This document shows, piece by piece, positions 39,211 through 50,946 of a stretch of 64,000 bases of DNA (its first letter is position 1; every line of letters begins with the position of its first letter). A model generated the notes under the pieces. It was not told the origin of the DNA and searched no databases. It worked only from the letters and a program-made list of their open reading frames with translations. Source of the DNA: Nymphaea colorata (taxonomy: Eukaryota; Streptophyta; Magnoliopsida; Nymphaeales; Nymphaeaceae); contig NC_045138.2 of assembly GCF_008831285.2 (NCBI RefSeq), positions 19,935,934-19,999,933 of the forward strand, read 5' to 3'. The position numbers were made by a program, and so were the translations under genes.

Positions 39211-39258
<48 letters not shown>
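39126..39258. repeat. (CT)n and (TA)n microsatellites
   Basis: CT runs at about 39129-39140 and 39195-39211 are followed by about 46 bp of TA repeat (39213-39258). Confidence 0.95.
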
Positions 39259-39261
<3 letters not shown>

Positions 39262-39515
39262 TACATTTTGTTTTTGAATTAATTTTCATTTTGTCGCCTA
39301 TATATATATATTAGATAGAAACGATAAAATAAAAATTCATTAAAAAACAAAATATAGTGACTGCGATAAACTGGATGTTGCTGGATGATTAAAATATAAA
39401 AATTTGTCAATAAAAAACTGTCACTAACTTAACATTTGTGGTGGTATTTTATGTTGGTTTAACTAATGATTTATGACTTTTTTTACATTTTAATCATCCA
39501 GTAATATCTGTCATA
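39155..39515. repeat. Nested direct and inverted repeats
   Basis: The phrase CACTACATT(C/T)T..TTTTGAAT is present at about 39160 and again at about 39259, and in inverted form at about 39312-39360. A second inverted pair sits just downstream: CTGGATGATTAAAATATAAA near 39380 and TTTTAATCATCCAGTAATAT near 39488. The block could fold into long hairpins and may be a pair of nested MITEs. Confidence 0.6.
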
Positions 39516-41163
39516 CGGTTATATATATAAGCTATACTTCTAGGGCGAAAACAAGCATGATCCCATCTTATTGCATGGATTTTTTATTTTTATTTTTGTA
39601 GATTTGGTTTTGTCAACTTTTATTTTTATTTTTTTAATAAAAGGTTAATTAATGTTTTTCCAAAATCTCACAAGAATTGTGTGATCGGTGCATTCTGTCT
39701 AAATACTTTTGGTCAATATTTTTGTAATGTTGGCCCCTGAACTACGTTGCTAACTAAAAAAAATCATGATTTTGTATGCATACAAAATTTATGAAAGAAA
39801 ATTAAGTAAGATTGTAAATTGTGAATCCTTGTAGAATTCAAGCAATGAATCAGGTGTTGCTGATATTATTTTCGAATCTTATAACTTAGGGCAATATGAA
39901 TGTGACCGTACAGGTGCGTTTATTAAAAATTGGCTGCAATGGTTGATGACGTCCCAAGATCTGATATTTGATTTGGGAACCAATTAATAAATGTAGATGA
40001 CCCGAGATCATCTGACCATGATGTGTTTGTCATGAACTCAGAGATTTGAAATCCATGGATCCGACAGGGCATGGTTTTGATCATTGATGTGGTAAAAGAT
40101 CTATGGTAAAATTAATGGTTCACCAAGCTAAGGATTTATGCTAATCCTAATGTATACTTAATATTTTTTTTTCTGCATTAAGAAAAATCAGATTTACAAT
40201 CGAAGGGAGGAGGGTCTGACCTTAAAATCCACAGTTTTTAAGTCCTGATGATTTTAAGTCCGGGCAATTATAATGCTCTCAAGTTTGGTTGGATGGTAAT
40301 ACAATGGTCCAGCTTGACTTATACCGGACCCGGTTTCAATTATGGATCTGACACTAGACCTATTGGATCTTGTCGAAGTCCTATCTTTGAACCCGAGAAA
40401 CAGACAACCGAAGATTTTTTAATATACTTTCCAGAAATTGCTTTTTTGGCAAATTGGAACTCATACTAATATCTAGTTTTAGCGCCTTAGCCTCCGTTTC
40501 CTGTATCAAAGTCCCCAACTCTGAATTTCTAGGATTTTCCAAGATAAACACCCATTAGTGAAGTGATCAAGTCAATTGGCGATCAGGCCCTAGCTTCCTA
40601 AAAATACATTTAATAAGATTCAAGCATTTATTAATTTACTTTAGTTTGCAAAATTGGATAGTGGGTATCCCATCGACCCATATTCAATTAATTAGTTGAT
40701 TTAAGAAACTGACTTATTTACTGTCTTTTCATCGGTTTAAGAGCTTTTTGTTTTTTCTCTACATATTTACCATCAGAATAAAAATTATCGGTCCTATATA
40801 TAGGTAAAAAAACGGGTGTATTATATCTTAACTTTTGAAGATTATTCTTCAAAACCCTAAGTTTCCTCTATTTTTTGGATTTTGGATTTTGGATCAGATC
40901 CAGGCGAAGCCAGACCGGGCTCCATCCACTCCAGTGGGTGGGGTGGTCTGCAGAAAGGAATCTCTGCAGAGATAATGGAATGGGTTTAAGAAAAAGTAGG
41001 ATGGATTGCAGGTGAAGCAATTCGCTTTTCTGCGTCTCCGACTGTCCGTCGTGGGCGGCCTCACTTTTGTTTCTTCACTAAATAAAGAAGACCACTAACC
41101 CCCTTTTTACACCTCATCCTTCCCCTTCGCCCTTCCTTGATCATGTGACCGCACTCCTCGGCC

Positions 41164-44100
41164 ATGGCTACCAGAAAGCTCGTCGTCGAGATCATAGACG
41201 CGCAGCAGCTCCTTCCCAAAGACGGCACCGGCACGTCCAGCCCCTACGTCGTCGCCGATTTCGATGGCCAGCGCAAGAAGACGCGGACGGTTCACAGAGA
41301 CTTGAACCCCAAGTGGAACGAGGTGCTCGAGTTCCATGTGTCCCGTCCGAAGAACATGGCCGGAGAAGTCCTAGAGATCGACGTTTACCACGACAAGCAC
41401 CTCGGACCGACGCGGCGCAACAATTTCCTCGGCCGTCTCCGCCTGGACTCCGGCCAGTTTGTGAGGAAAGGGGAGGAAGCTCTTATCTATTACCCCTTGG
41501 AGAGGAAGAGCCTCCTGAATTGGGTGCAGGGCGAAATCGGATTGAAGATTTATTACGTCGACGAGCCGATCCCGGCACCGGTCGAAGAACAACCACCACC
41601 ACCACCACCGGCGGAGGAGCAGCAACCACCTCCACCAGCATCGGCTGAAGAGCAATCAGCAGCACCACCACCACCACCACTACAAGCTGAAGCGCCGCCT
41701 CCGCCTGAACCACCATTGCCAGAATCGGCATCGGAAAACCCTCCCGGACCGCAATCACCACCTGAAACCAATCCGGCGCCAGAAAACCCTCCGCCGCCGC
41801 CGCCGCCGGAGACCGCCACCCAACAACCAACAGCAAATGCGTCGGCGGACCCACCGCCAGAACCAATACCTGGGGAAAATGCTCCAACAAACTACGGAAG
41901 GGAAAGCAACACGTCCGCTATACCCATGCAGTATGGTCCCCATCTCAGGCAGAGGATCTTCACGCCGGCGACGCCGGACGTCTATCCCCGGGAGATCGCG
42001 ACGTCATATACGGATGGGGGTCAACGGGAACGTTCCTCGTTCGACCTCGTGGACAAGATGGAGTACCTCTTCGTCCGAGTCGTCAAGGCGCGGTGTCTCG
42101 GCGATCCACAGCCCGCAGCTCCCTTCGTGAAAATAGAAGTCTCGGGCCGAACCGCCCGCTGTGGACCGGCTCGGAAAATGGCGACCTGCGAGTGGGAAGA
42201 GACATTCGCCTTCGGCCGGGAGATCGCCGCCTCAGCTTCCACCCTGGAAGTCTCCGTCTGGGACTCACCGGAATCCAGCAACAGTGAGGGATCGGCACCG
42301 GAAGTCTTCCTCGGTGGGGTTTGTTTTGACCTACTGGAGATCCCGACTCGCGTGCCGCCCGACAGCCCGTTGGCTCCACAATGGTATCGACTCGAGGGAG
42401 GTGAGTCGCCGACCGGGGTCTCAGGAGACGTGATGCTCGCCGTCTGGTTCGGGACGCAGGCAGACGAGTCGTTCCCGGAGGCATGGTATTCGGACACAGC
42501 CGTCGGCGCTAGCTGCCGGTCGAAGGTCTACATCTCACCGAAGCTCTGGTACCTTCGCACCACCGTCATCGAGGCACAGGACCTACCTCACGGCACCGGA
42601 ATCTGCGTCCGAGCGCAGCTTGGGTTCCAAATCCTGAAGACTCGAAAATCAACCACCCGGAACGGCTCGCTCTCCTGGAACGAGGATCTCGTCTTAGTCG
42701 CGGCCGAGCCGTTCGAGGAGCAGCTCGCCCTCACGGTGGAAAGCTTCGCCGGCAAGGACTCGTCGGTGCTCGGCCAGGTCTTAGTGCCGCTAACCGGGAT
42801 CGAGCGACGGGTCGACAATCGGTTGGTGGCATCTCGGTGGCTCGACGTGGGCGAGTCGGGCCAGGCAGGGACGTACCAGGGTCGACTCCACGTCCGTCTC
42901 TGCTTCGACGGAGGCTACCACGTGATGGACGAGTGGACCCACCTGAGCAGCGACTTCCGGCCCACGGCGAAGCAGCTCTGGCGTCCGGCCGTCGGAAAAT
43001 TGGAACTCGGCATTCTCGGCGGCCGGAACCTTCTCCCCATGAAGACCAAAAACGGAAAGGGGTCCACCGATGCCTACTGCGTAGCTAAGTATGGCGAAAA
43101 ATGGGTTCGGACCCGAACCATGACCGACAGTTTAAATCCGGTCTGGAATGAGCAATACACGTGGCAGGTGTACGACCCATGCACGACCCTTACCGTATCA
43201 GTGTTCGACAACTGGCAGATCTATGCTGACGTGGCCGAGCCAGAGAAGCGGGTCAAGCCAGAATGTCGGATCGGGAAAGTCCGGATCCGAGTATCGGCTT
43301 TGGAGAGTGGGAAGGTGTACAAAAACTCTTACCCTCTGATGCTTCTACTGCCACCTGGCTTGAAGCGAATGGGTGAGCTTGATCTTGCAGTTCGCTTCTC
43401 CCGCATCTCGGAGCTCGAGGTTTTGCACGCTTATGTGCAACCGCTTCTCCCGCCGATGCATTACACCCGTCCGATGGGCATCACGCAGCAGGAGGCGCTC
43501 CGCAACGTGGCGGCGCGGATCGTCGCGCAGAGGCTGGCGCGGGCGGAGCCGCCGCTGAGGCGGGAGGCGGTGCTCTACATGCTGGAGGCGGACGCGCACG
43601 CTTGGAGTATCCGGCGCACGCGGGCGAACTGGTACCGGATTGTGAACGTGCTGTCTCCGGCGGTGGACGTCCTGAGGTGGACGGACGACGTCCGCCGGTG
43701 GAGGAACCCGGCGACCTCGATGCTCGTGCATTTCCTCGCGGTGCTGCTCGTCTGTTTCCCGGAGCTCATCGTCCCCACGCTCTTCTGTTACGTATTCTTC
43801 CTGGGAACGTGGAACTACAAGTACAAGCCGCGATCCCCTCCCCAGATCGACGCCAAGCTCTCGCTGGCGGACGTGGCCGAGGGCGACGACCTCGACGAGG
43901 AGTTCGACCCGATACCGTCGGTCCGGCCGCCGGAGGTAGTCCGCGCACGGTACGATCGGCTGCGGCTGCTAGCGGCGCGAGTGCAGACGGTGTTGGGGGA
44001 CCTGGCGGCGCAAGGGGAGCGGGTGCAGGCGCTGGTGTGCTGGCGGGACCCGCGAGCGACGGGAATATTCTTGGGGATGTGCTTCTTGGCTGCGGCGGTG

Positions 44101-44241
44101 CTGTACCTGGTGCCGCTGAAGGTGGTGGCGATCGCCTTCGTCTTCTACTGTCTCCGGCACCCGATGTTTCGGGACCCCATGCCGGCTCCCGTGCTCAGCT
44201 TCCTTCGCCGGCTTCCTTCCCTTTCCGAGCGAGTCGTCTGA
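41164..44241 (+). CDS. QKY: Multiple C2 domain and transmembrane region protein (MCTP, QUIRKY-like)
   Basis: An uninterrupted 1025-codon gene. C2A spans about residues 1-130 (KLVVEIIDAQQLLPKDGTG, then SSPYVVADFDG and LNPKWNE). A proline/glutamate-rich linker of about 150 residues follows (runs of PPPPP between about 145 and 285). Then come C2B (about 299-410), C2C (about 460-590) and C2D (about 612-740, with STDAYCVAKYGEKWVRTRT and LNPVWNEQYTW). The C-terminal PRT_C membrane region has a hydrophobic pair at about 853-880 and further helices at about 967-1003. MCTPs bridge the ER and plasma membrane at plasmodesmata by binding anionic lipids. The proline-rich linker between C2A and C2B marks the QUIRKY/MCTP15-17 subgroup. 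The coding region is strikingly GC-rich against AT-rich flanks. An upstream in-frame ATG is absent, so 41164 is chosen. Confidence 0.95.
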   Translation: MATRKLVVEIIDAQQLLPKDGTGTSSPYVVADFDGQRKKTRTVHRDLNPKWNEVLEFHVSRPKNMAGEVLEIDVYHDKHLGPTRRNNFLGRLRLDSGQFVRKGEEALIYYPLERKSLLNWVQGEIGLKIYYVDEPIPAPVEEQPPPPPPAEEQQPPPPASAEEQSAAPPPPPLQAEAPPPPEPPLPESASENPPGPQSPPETNPAPENPPPPPPPETATQQPTANASADPPPEPIPGENAPTNYGRESNTSAIPMQYGPHLRQRIFTPATPDVYPREIATSYTDGGQRERSSFDLVDKMEYLFVRVVKARCLGDPQPAAPFVKIEVSGRTARCGPARKMATCEWEETFAFGREIAASASTLEVSVWDSPESSNSEGSAPEVFLGGVCFDLLEIPTRVPPDSPLAPQWYRLEGGESPTGVSGDVMLAVWFGTQADESFPEAWYSDTAVGASCRSKVYISPKLWYLRTTVIEAQDLPHGTGICVRAQLGFQILKTRKSTTRNGSLSWNEDLVLVAAEPFEEQLALTVESFAGKDSSVLGQVLVPLTGIERRVDNRLVASRWLDVGESGQAGTYQGRLHVRLCFDGGYHVMDEWTHLSSDFRPTAKQLWRPAVGKLELGILGGRNLLPMKTKNGKGSTDAYCVAKYGEKWVRTRTMTDSLNPVWNEQYTWQVYDPCTTLTVSVFDNWQIYADVAEPEKRVKPECRIGKVRIRVSALESGKVYKNSYPLMLLLPPGLKRMGELDLAVRFSRISELEVLHAYVQPLLPPMHYTRPMGITQQEALRNVAARIVAQRLARAEPPLRREAVLYMLEADAHAWSIRRTRANWYRIVNVLSPAVDVLRWTDDVRRWRNPATSMLVHFLAVLLVCFPELIVPTLFCYVFFLGTWNYKYKPRSPPQIDAKLSLADVAEGDDLDEEFDPIPSVRPPEVVRARYDRLRLLAARVQTVLGDLAAQGERVQALVCWRDPRATGIFLGMCFLAAAVLYLVPLKVVAIAFVFYCLRHPMFRDPMPAPVLSFLRRLPSLSERVV

Positions 44242-46250
44242 TCGATCGATGGGAGAAAAGACAAGACAAAAAGGGGGGGGGGGGGAAAAAAAACCTCAGG
44301 GTTTGTGATTCTGATCACATATCGAATACATGTAATTAAAAACAAAGTTCTTCTGAACATTTTTGTAAGAATAAGTAAATTCTTGGTCTTCTCATTCTGG
44401 TTCAATGTTGTTCTCTGTCTCACATGGCTTGTGACTTGCTTCCTTTATGAAGGCCCCATACCATATCTTTCCTTTCGCTTTCGCTTTCGTTTGCAGATTT
44501 CTGCAACTCTTCAGCTTTTGCTCCCTACCTGCTTTTGACTGTATCGACTACTTTTTTTGCCGATGAAGGAAAGTAACGCCACCGAAAGTAACTGATGAAT
44601 GGTTTATATGGGAAGCATTGGGCGACTACCACGAGGGAGGTCGAGTCGAGTCCCACAAATTTCCAATTATTTGTTGGTATTCGAAAGAGATTTGGATCTG
44701 TATGTGGCTTAGTGGGTCGGCCCGACAAGTTATCGAACTGATCCGGGCCGTAGGCCTGGGCTTGAGCCCTGACCCAAGGTGGGCCGGGTACTGGGTACCA
44801 GACCCAACCCATTGCCATCCGGCCCAATTTCCTTCAAGCTTCAGATTTGAACCAAACTCAAAATCTGGATAAGCTTTTCAAAGGGGAGTAAATATCGGGC
44901 TCATTGCTCACCCTTATGGGACCATCATCATCCTTCCTCGACTCCCCAAGAAAGCAGAGGTGGGGTGAAAAGGATTGTCGGTTAGGCGTCATAGAAGCTT
45001 TTCAAATTTCAATTTTACCTATTAAAATTTTCAGATATTTTAATTCAACCTCTTTATTATTTTTGAAAAAGAGGAGGGTTTTTTTTTAAAAAAAAAAACT
45101 ATTTAGTGATCGCAAGATTGTTCGGCACAGTAAAAATAATGTCAAAACATGGGTGTGACCGCAGCAGATCAAATGCAGGTTAGTTCTTATAGTTGGATCC
45201 AGTATTTGGGTTTGAAATCCTAAAACTTGATGTCATTGTGAAAAAATGGACCTGGATCGAAAATATGAGTGCAATACCATGTCAAAAATAAGCCACTCTA
45301 GGTGCCAACAGAAGCTTTCATTTTGAGATGTAACCCTAATGCAACAAAATTTGGTTCTGATTTACTTGGATCCATGTCCATAGTTTATGAGCAAGTAAGA
45401 ACTGAAGAAGGAAATGGAAATGGGCATAATGTTTGTGCTTAGGTATGTAAATGGATTATGTATAGGTCAATCTCAATCTAATTACGAATCCATTTTGAGA
45501 AATCTGGTAAAAAGCTTCAAATCCAATTTATAATCAGCTCCATATCCAATATGCAGCTTCAAGAGGCCATGGGAGCAATAACTTGTGTGGGATTGGCCAT
45601 GTGTCTTGCCATGATCTGAAACTTTGTTTGGGAAATAGAATAATATGTACCTGTTTCATAAATATAGCCCAAAGTTTAGTGGTAGATTCATGAAACATCT
45701 TAAAAAATGTTATGAGAATGTCCTCAATTTTTTATACAAATCCATGAAACAGTTATAAACTATAGCATTTATCATATGATTCTTAAGTATATCACCATAT
45801 TTACACATTAGTCTTCCATGCCCTCCTACTAAAGGTATATAAAGGGTGCACATTGGTTTTCAAGGCTTTCAATACGAGATAGAAACCAAGCTCTAAAAAA
45901 TTGGATCAGAAATTAAATTGGATCAGTTCAAGGCAAAACCTAATTCTTCATAACAACAGTGCGTTTTTCTTTTTTCCTTTTGGTGGATCGTCAGTCTTGC
46001 TGATTAATGATTGAAATCAAATTGTTGGTCCATGCAAAATACTTTCCATTACTGAACATGAAAAGGGTGATTCACAAATTATGGACCAATTAGAATGAAA
46101 TATTTCATCAACCACAACCAGCTCCACTTATTAATTAATAACTTTCATGGGACCAATTTATATAGTTACACTTTGTATTTCCATGACAAGCTCATGTCAC
46201 CAAGTTCGTTATAATATGGCAAAGCACGGCAGGTTGATGCACCTAAGAGC
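44242..46250. other. MCTP downstream flank and intergenic DNA
   Basis: A poly-G/poly-A tract at about 44273-44292 follows the stop and lies in the probable 3' UTR. 44600-44870 is moderately GC-rich but carries no recognisable protein. The remainder is AT-rich, with no gene seen. Confidence 0.5.
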
Positions 46251-46265
46251 CAAAAAATTGCTCAA

Positions 46266-49200
46266 ATAAGAATGTATATGAAGCCATGGAATGCTTACGA
46301 TTTTCTTTCTAGTGAATGAACAATTTATGGAGTGTCAGCATCCAAGAATACTTGTGTTAATTCAAGAAAGTAAATATTTTATCTTATGTTATTGTCTTAA
46401 TGCATATTTATTTATATGTGTTATACAGAATGTATAATTAAAACATTGAGATAAATTATTATGTTTTAGAAGTATTATTAGAAAAGAAGATAAATTATAT
46501 GTTTAAGAAGATATTTATAGGATAAGAATAATGTGTTTTGATGTTCTCAAGGTTACACTATAATGGAAAATAATTTGTGAAATAAATGTAATACGTTAAA
46601 AGATATTAGGAATGTTGCCCAAAGAAAAAAGCTAGAATACCGCTTGATTATTTATGAAATAAATAATCCTGAGAGGACTGTATATAAAGCTATGGGATGC
46701 TTACAATTTTCTCTCTAGTTAATGAACAATTCATAGAGTGTCAACATCCATGAATTCTTGATGTTGTAGCAACAAGTAGAAAACATTTTAAGTTTGAAAA
46801 AGTAGAATGGTAGTTCTTTTATGAAAGTAGAATATTTTTAATCCTCTTAGCTATCTTCATTTGGTATATTTTTCAATGAATCACAATGACATGAATTTAT
46901 ATTAGCATTCATATTTAATATGAATATCAAAAGAAGTACTTTACTGAAAAACTTTATTATCTTTTTGTTCTATAAGACTTTCTGGCAAGTCCAGTAGCAT
47001 AATATTTCAAAAACCAACTATAAAACTATTTAATTTTCAAACAATATAATTTGAAACACTGGCAATTCTTGGCCATGAATGAGCACGATCCTTTTCAATA
47101 GGCCTTGTAATTACTTATCTTGCATGAACACATCAACATACATATTAGATATCTATCTTAGCATTGCTTAGTGATCATGTATGCACCAACTTATTTTTTT
47201 AATACTTAAAATGGTCTTTTTTTATAAAGTTTGTTGAAGGGAAGAGAGAGATGAACAATGAGTGAAAGTAAAAGGAAGAGTGAAGTTGAAAAAGAAGATG
47301 ATGTTGTTTTTTGTTAACATGAGTCATCTAATATCTTAAGGTATGATGGCCCATAGCAATGGGTAGGTCGATTATCTATACTATGCTAATTTACCATGTA
47401 AGTTGATTAGTCCTCAAGATGATGAAAATTAAGTTTAATATTAAATGTAGTTAATGGGATCATGTTATATGCTAAATGTAGATTTTTGTTATCATTACAA
47501 GAATTGTGCTTCCACAAGTGTCTTACAAGCTCCTAGATATGATTTTCTTCACTTCCATTATTAGGATTTCTGTTCAGTCCAACAGTTAGGATTATAAAAA
47601 TAAATTGATTAAAAAAAGTACCTTATTCATGAATCTCTATTCACTAGTAAATATGTGGATAATTATCAATTTATATCTATGTACATACTTATTTATATCA
47701 TTTCTTACTTTCAATAACTACAAGTAGTTTTTTGCTAATGTTGTTATGATGCAAGTGTATTAGCTAAACTGTATAATTTCTCAATGAAAAGAATACAAAC
47801 AAATTACTTTAAGCAAGTACATATTTTATTTTATCTTGTTGTCTTAATACATATTTATTTATATGTGTTATATAGAATGTACAATTAAAATATGAGATAA
47901 ATTATTATGTTTTAAAAATATTATTAGAAAAGAAGATAAATTATATGTTTAAGAAGGTATTTGCAGGATAAGAATAATGTGTTTTGATTTTCTCAAAGTT
48001 ACACTATGGTAGAAAATAATTTGTAAAATAAATGTAATATTTTAAAAGATATTAAGAATGTTGCATAAAAAAAAGGCTAGAAGACCGCTTGATTATTTAT
48101 GAAATAAATAATTCTGAGAGGAATCTATACAATGTCATAAAATGCTTACGATTTTCTCTCTAGTTAAGAACATCATTATCTTTTTCTTCTATAAGAACTT
48201 TTTGTAAGGCAAACACAGTATCATCATATTTCAAAAATCAATTATAAAAATATTTAATTTTTAGATAATATAATTTAAAATACTCGCAATTCTTGGCCAT
48301 GAATCAGCACAATCTTTTTCAATAGGCCTTATAATCACTTATCTTGCATGAACATATCAACATACATATTGGATATCCATCTTAACATTGTTTAATAATA
48401 ATGTATGCACCAAATAAATATTTTGGAAGAAATATTTATAAAAAGAATGTATATTTTTGACACAGCTTAATTATTTATGAAATAAATAATCATAAAAAGA
48501 ATGTATATAAAGTCATGGAATGCTTACGATTTTCTCTCTAATTAAGGAATAATTCATAGCGTTAGAATACATGAATTTTTGTTGTTTTAGCAATAAATAG
48601 AAAACATTTTAAGTTTCAAAAAGTAGAATGGTGGTTCTTTTTTTAAAGTAGAATATTTTTCATCTCTTTAGCTATAGTTATTAGGTACATTTTCCAATGA
48701 ATAACAAAGGCATGAGTCTATATTAGCATTCATTATAATATAAATATCAAAAGAAGTAACTTTATTGAAAAACTTCACTATCTTTTTGTTATGTAGGACT
48801 TTCTGTTATGGAAAATATAGTAGCATCATATTCTATAAAGCAATTATAAAACTATTTAATTTTGAGACAATAAAATTTTTAACATTGACAATTCTTGGCC
48901 ATGAATCAGCAGAATCCTTCCCAATAGACCTTGTAATTACTAATCCTCCATGAACATATCAACATACATATTACATATCCATCTTAACATTACTTAGTGA
49001 TCATGTATGCACAAACTTATTTTTTTAGTACTTAAAATAGTCTTTCCATATAAAGCTAGTTGAAGGAAAAAGAGAGATGAACAAAGAGTGAAAGTAAAAG
49101 GAAGTGCTGAAATCGAAAAATAAATGATGTTGTTTTTTGTTAACATGAGTCATCTGATATCTTAAGATAAGATGACCCACAACAATGGCTAGGTTTGACA

Positions 49201-50620
49201 AATTTCTTTATTAGTAAAATCAAGGTTATGTATACTATGCCAATTTGGTATGTAAGTTGATTAGTCGCCAAGATGGTGAAAGTTAAGTTTAATGCTAAGA
49301 GTATTGAATGAGATCATGTTATATACTAGATGTAGGTTTTTTGTTATCACTACAAGAACTGTCTCCACAAGTGTCTTACAAGATCAAAGATATAACTTTA
49401 TTTATTTACATTATTAAGATTTTATGTCGGCCTAATGATTAGAATTATAAACATAAATTGATTAGAACAAGTACCTTGTTCATGAGTTTTTATTCACTAG
49501 TAAATCTGATGATAGCTATCAATTTTATCCTTATCTTCATGTTTTTACTTGTTTATATTATTCTTTACTTTCAATAACTACCAATAACTACCAATGTAGT
49601 TTTTTGCTAGTGTTGTTATCATGCAAGTATATCAACTAAGTTGCATAACTTCTCAATGAAAAAAATATAAACTGTTTATTTTAAGCAAGTAAATATTTTA
49701 TCTTATATTATTATCTTAATGCATATTTATTTATATGTATTATATAGAATGTATAGTTACAACATGAGATAAATTATGACGTTTTAAAAGTATTATTATA
49801 AAAAAGATAAATTATATGTTTAAGAAGATATTTCTTGGATAAGAATAATGTGTTTTGATGTTCTAAAAGTTACACTAGGATAGAAAATAATTTGTGAAAT
49901 AAATGTAATATTTTAAAAGATATTAAGAATGTTGCTTCAAGAAAAATGCTATTATGAAATAAATAATGTTGAGAAGAATGTATACAAAGCCATGGAATGT
50001 TGACGATTTTCTTTCTAATTAAGGAACAATTTATGAAGTGTCAGCACTCATGAATTCTTGTTATTGGTTCTGGCAATAAATAGAAAACATTTCAAGTTTG
50101 AAAAAGTAGAATGGTATTTCTTTTCTGAAAGTAAAATGTTTCTCATCATCTTAGCTATCGTCATTGGGTACATTTTCAAATGAATCAGAAGGGCATGAGT
50201 TTATATTAGCATTCATATTTAATATGAATATTAAAAGAATTACTTTTCTGAAAAACTTCATTATCTTTTTGTTTTATAAGACTTTCTGGTAAGCCAAAAC
50301 ACAAGTGTCTTACAGGCACCCATATATAATTTTATTCACTTTCATTATTAGGATTTTCCTTCATCCCAACGGTTAGGATTATAAACATAAATTGATTGGA
50401 ACAAGTACCTTGTTCATAAGTTTCTATTCACTAGTAAATTTGAGGATAACTATCAATTTTATATTTATCTCCATGTTCATGCGTATTTATTCCTTTCTTT
50501 CAATAACTACCAATATAGCTTTTTTTCTAGTGTTGTTATCATGCAAGTGTATCAACTAAGCTGTATAACTTTTCAATGAAAATAATATAAACTGCTCACT
50601 TTAAGGAAGTAAAATATGGA
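46266..50620. repeat. AT-rich tandem array of long, irregular units
   Basis: A marker phrase (AAGTAAATATTTTATCTTAT followed by TGCATATTTATTTATATGTG) recurs at about 46368, 47815 and 49687, and is cut off at about 50605. This gives unit lengths near 1450, 1870 and 920 bp. A second phrase (GAATGCTTACGATTTTCTCT then TAATGAACAATTCATAGAG) recurs near 46290, 46694, 48144, 48518 and 50000, so the units contain internal duplications. A palindrome (GATTATTTA, 5-nt loop, TAAATAATC) accompanies several copies (46646, 48091, 48469, partly 49951). No reading frame of note exists across 4.3 kb. Confidence 0.9.
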
Positions 50621-50946
50621 GCTGTTTGGATGACAATCTAAAACTAGGTCTTGGGAGACTAAACATGGTTTTGCTCCAAAACACAATTTTAAGAGTGTTT
50701 GGATGACATTCAAACTGGTTTTCTCAAAGCTGGTTTTCACGAAGGGCCTGTCCCCCAAGTTTTTATGGTAAAGTTAATTTTTGCATCTAAACAAAGTTTT
50801 TCACTTGTCAACCAAACATTCAAACCAAGTTTACAAAACTGAGTTTTGAACCGGATTTTTAAAATTGGGGTTTTGACAAAACCAAGTATTTGAAATTGTA
50901 GTTTCACAAAACCAAATTTTGTTGATGGTGTCATCCAAATGCCCTT
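50620..50946. mobile_element. Probable MITE with TTTGGATGACA-type ends
   Basis: AGCTGTTTGGATGACAATC at the left and the inverted right end AAGGGCATTTGGATGACACC form imperfect terminal inverted repeats. An internal GTGTTTGGATGACATTC copy occurs near 50697. The element abuts the last truncated unit of the tandem array. The target duplication is unclear, so the superfamily is not assigned. Confidence 0.55.

Larger units (their letters stand above)
27031..41163. other. Long intergenic region, no confident gene
   Basis: AT-rich sequence of about 14 kb with two MITEs, microsatellites and an inverted-repeat cluster (listed separately). 33000-33300 is rich in CGAG/GAGCTCGAGTT words, a decayed dispersed repeat also echoed near 29500 and 52770. 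A direct repeat of about 80 bp occurs at about 35720-35860 (AATTCATAAAATA...CTCAATGAATCTAA twice). Two small open regions of unknown meaning, 32534-32800 and 35930-36262, are described separately. Confidence 0.5.

Noticed and set aside
41371-43948. Many long antisense and shifted frames over the MCTP gene
   Set aside because: They mirror a GC-rich coding region (few AT-rich stop codons) and show no domain. The plus-strand 1025-codon frame explains the sequence.
46266-50620. CRISPR-like array
   Set aside because: Repeats are kilobase-scale, irregular and AT-rich in a plant nuclear genome, with no short regular repeat-spacer pattern.
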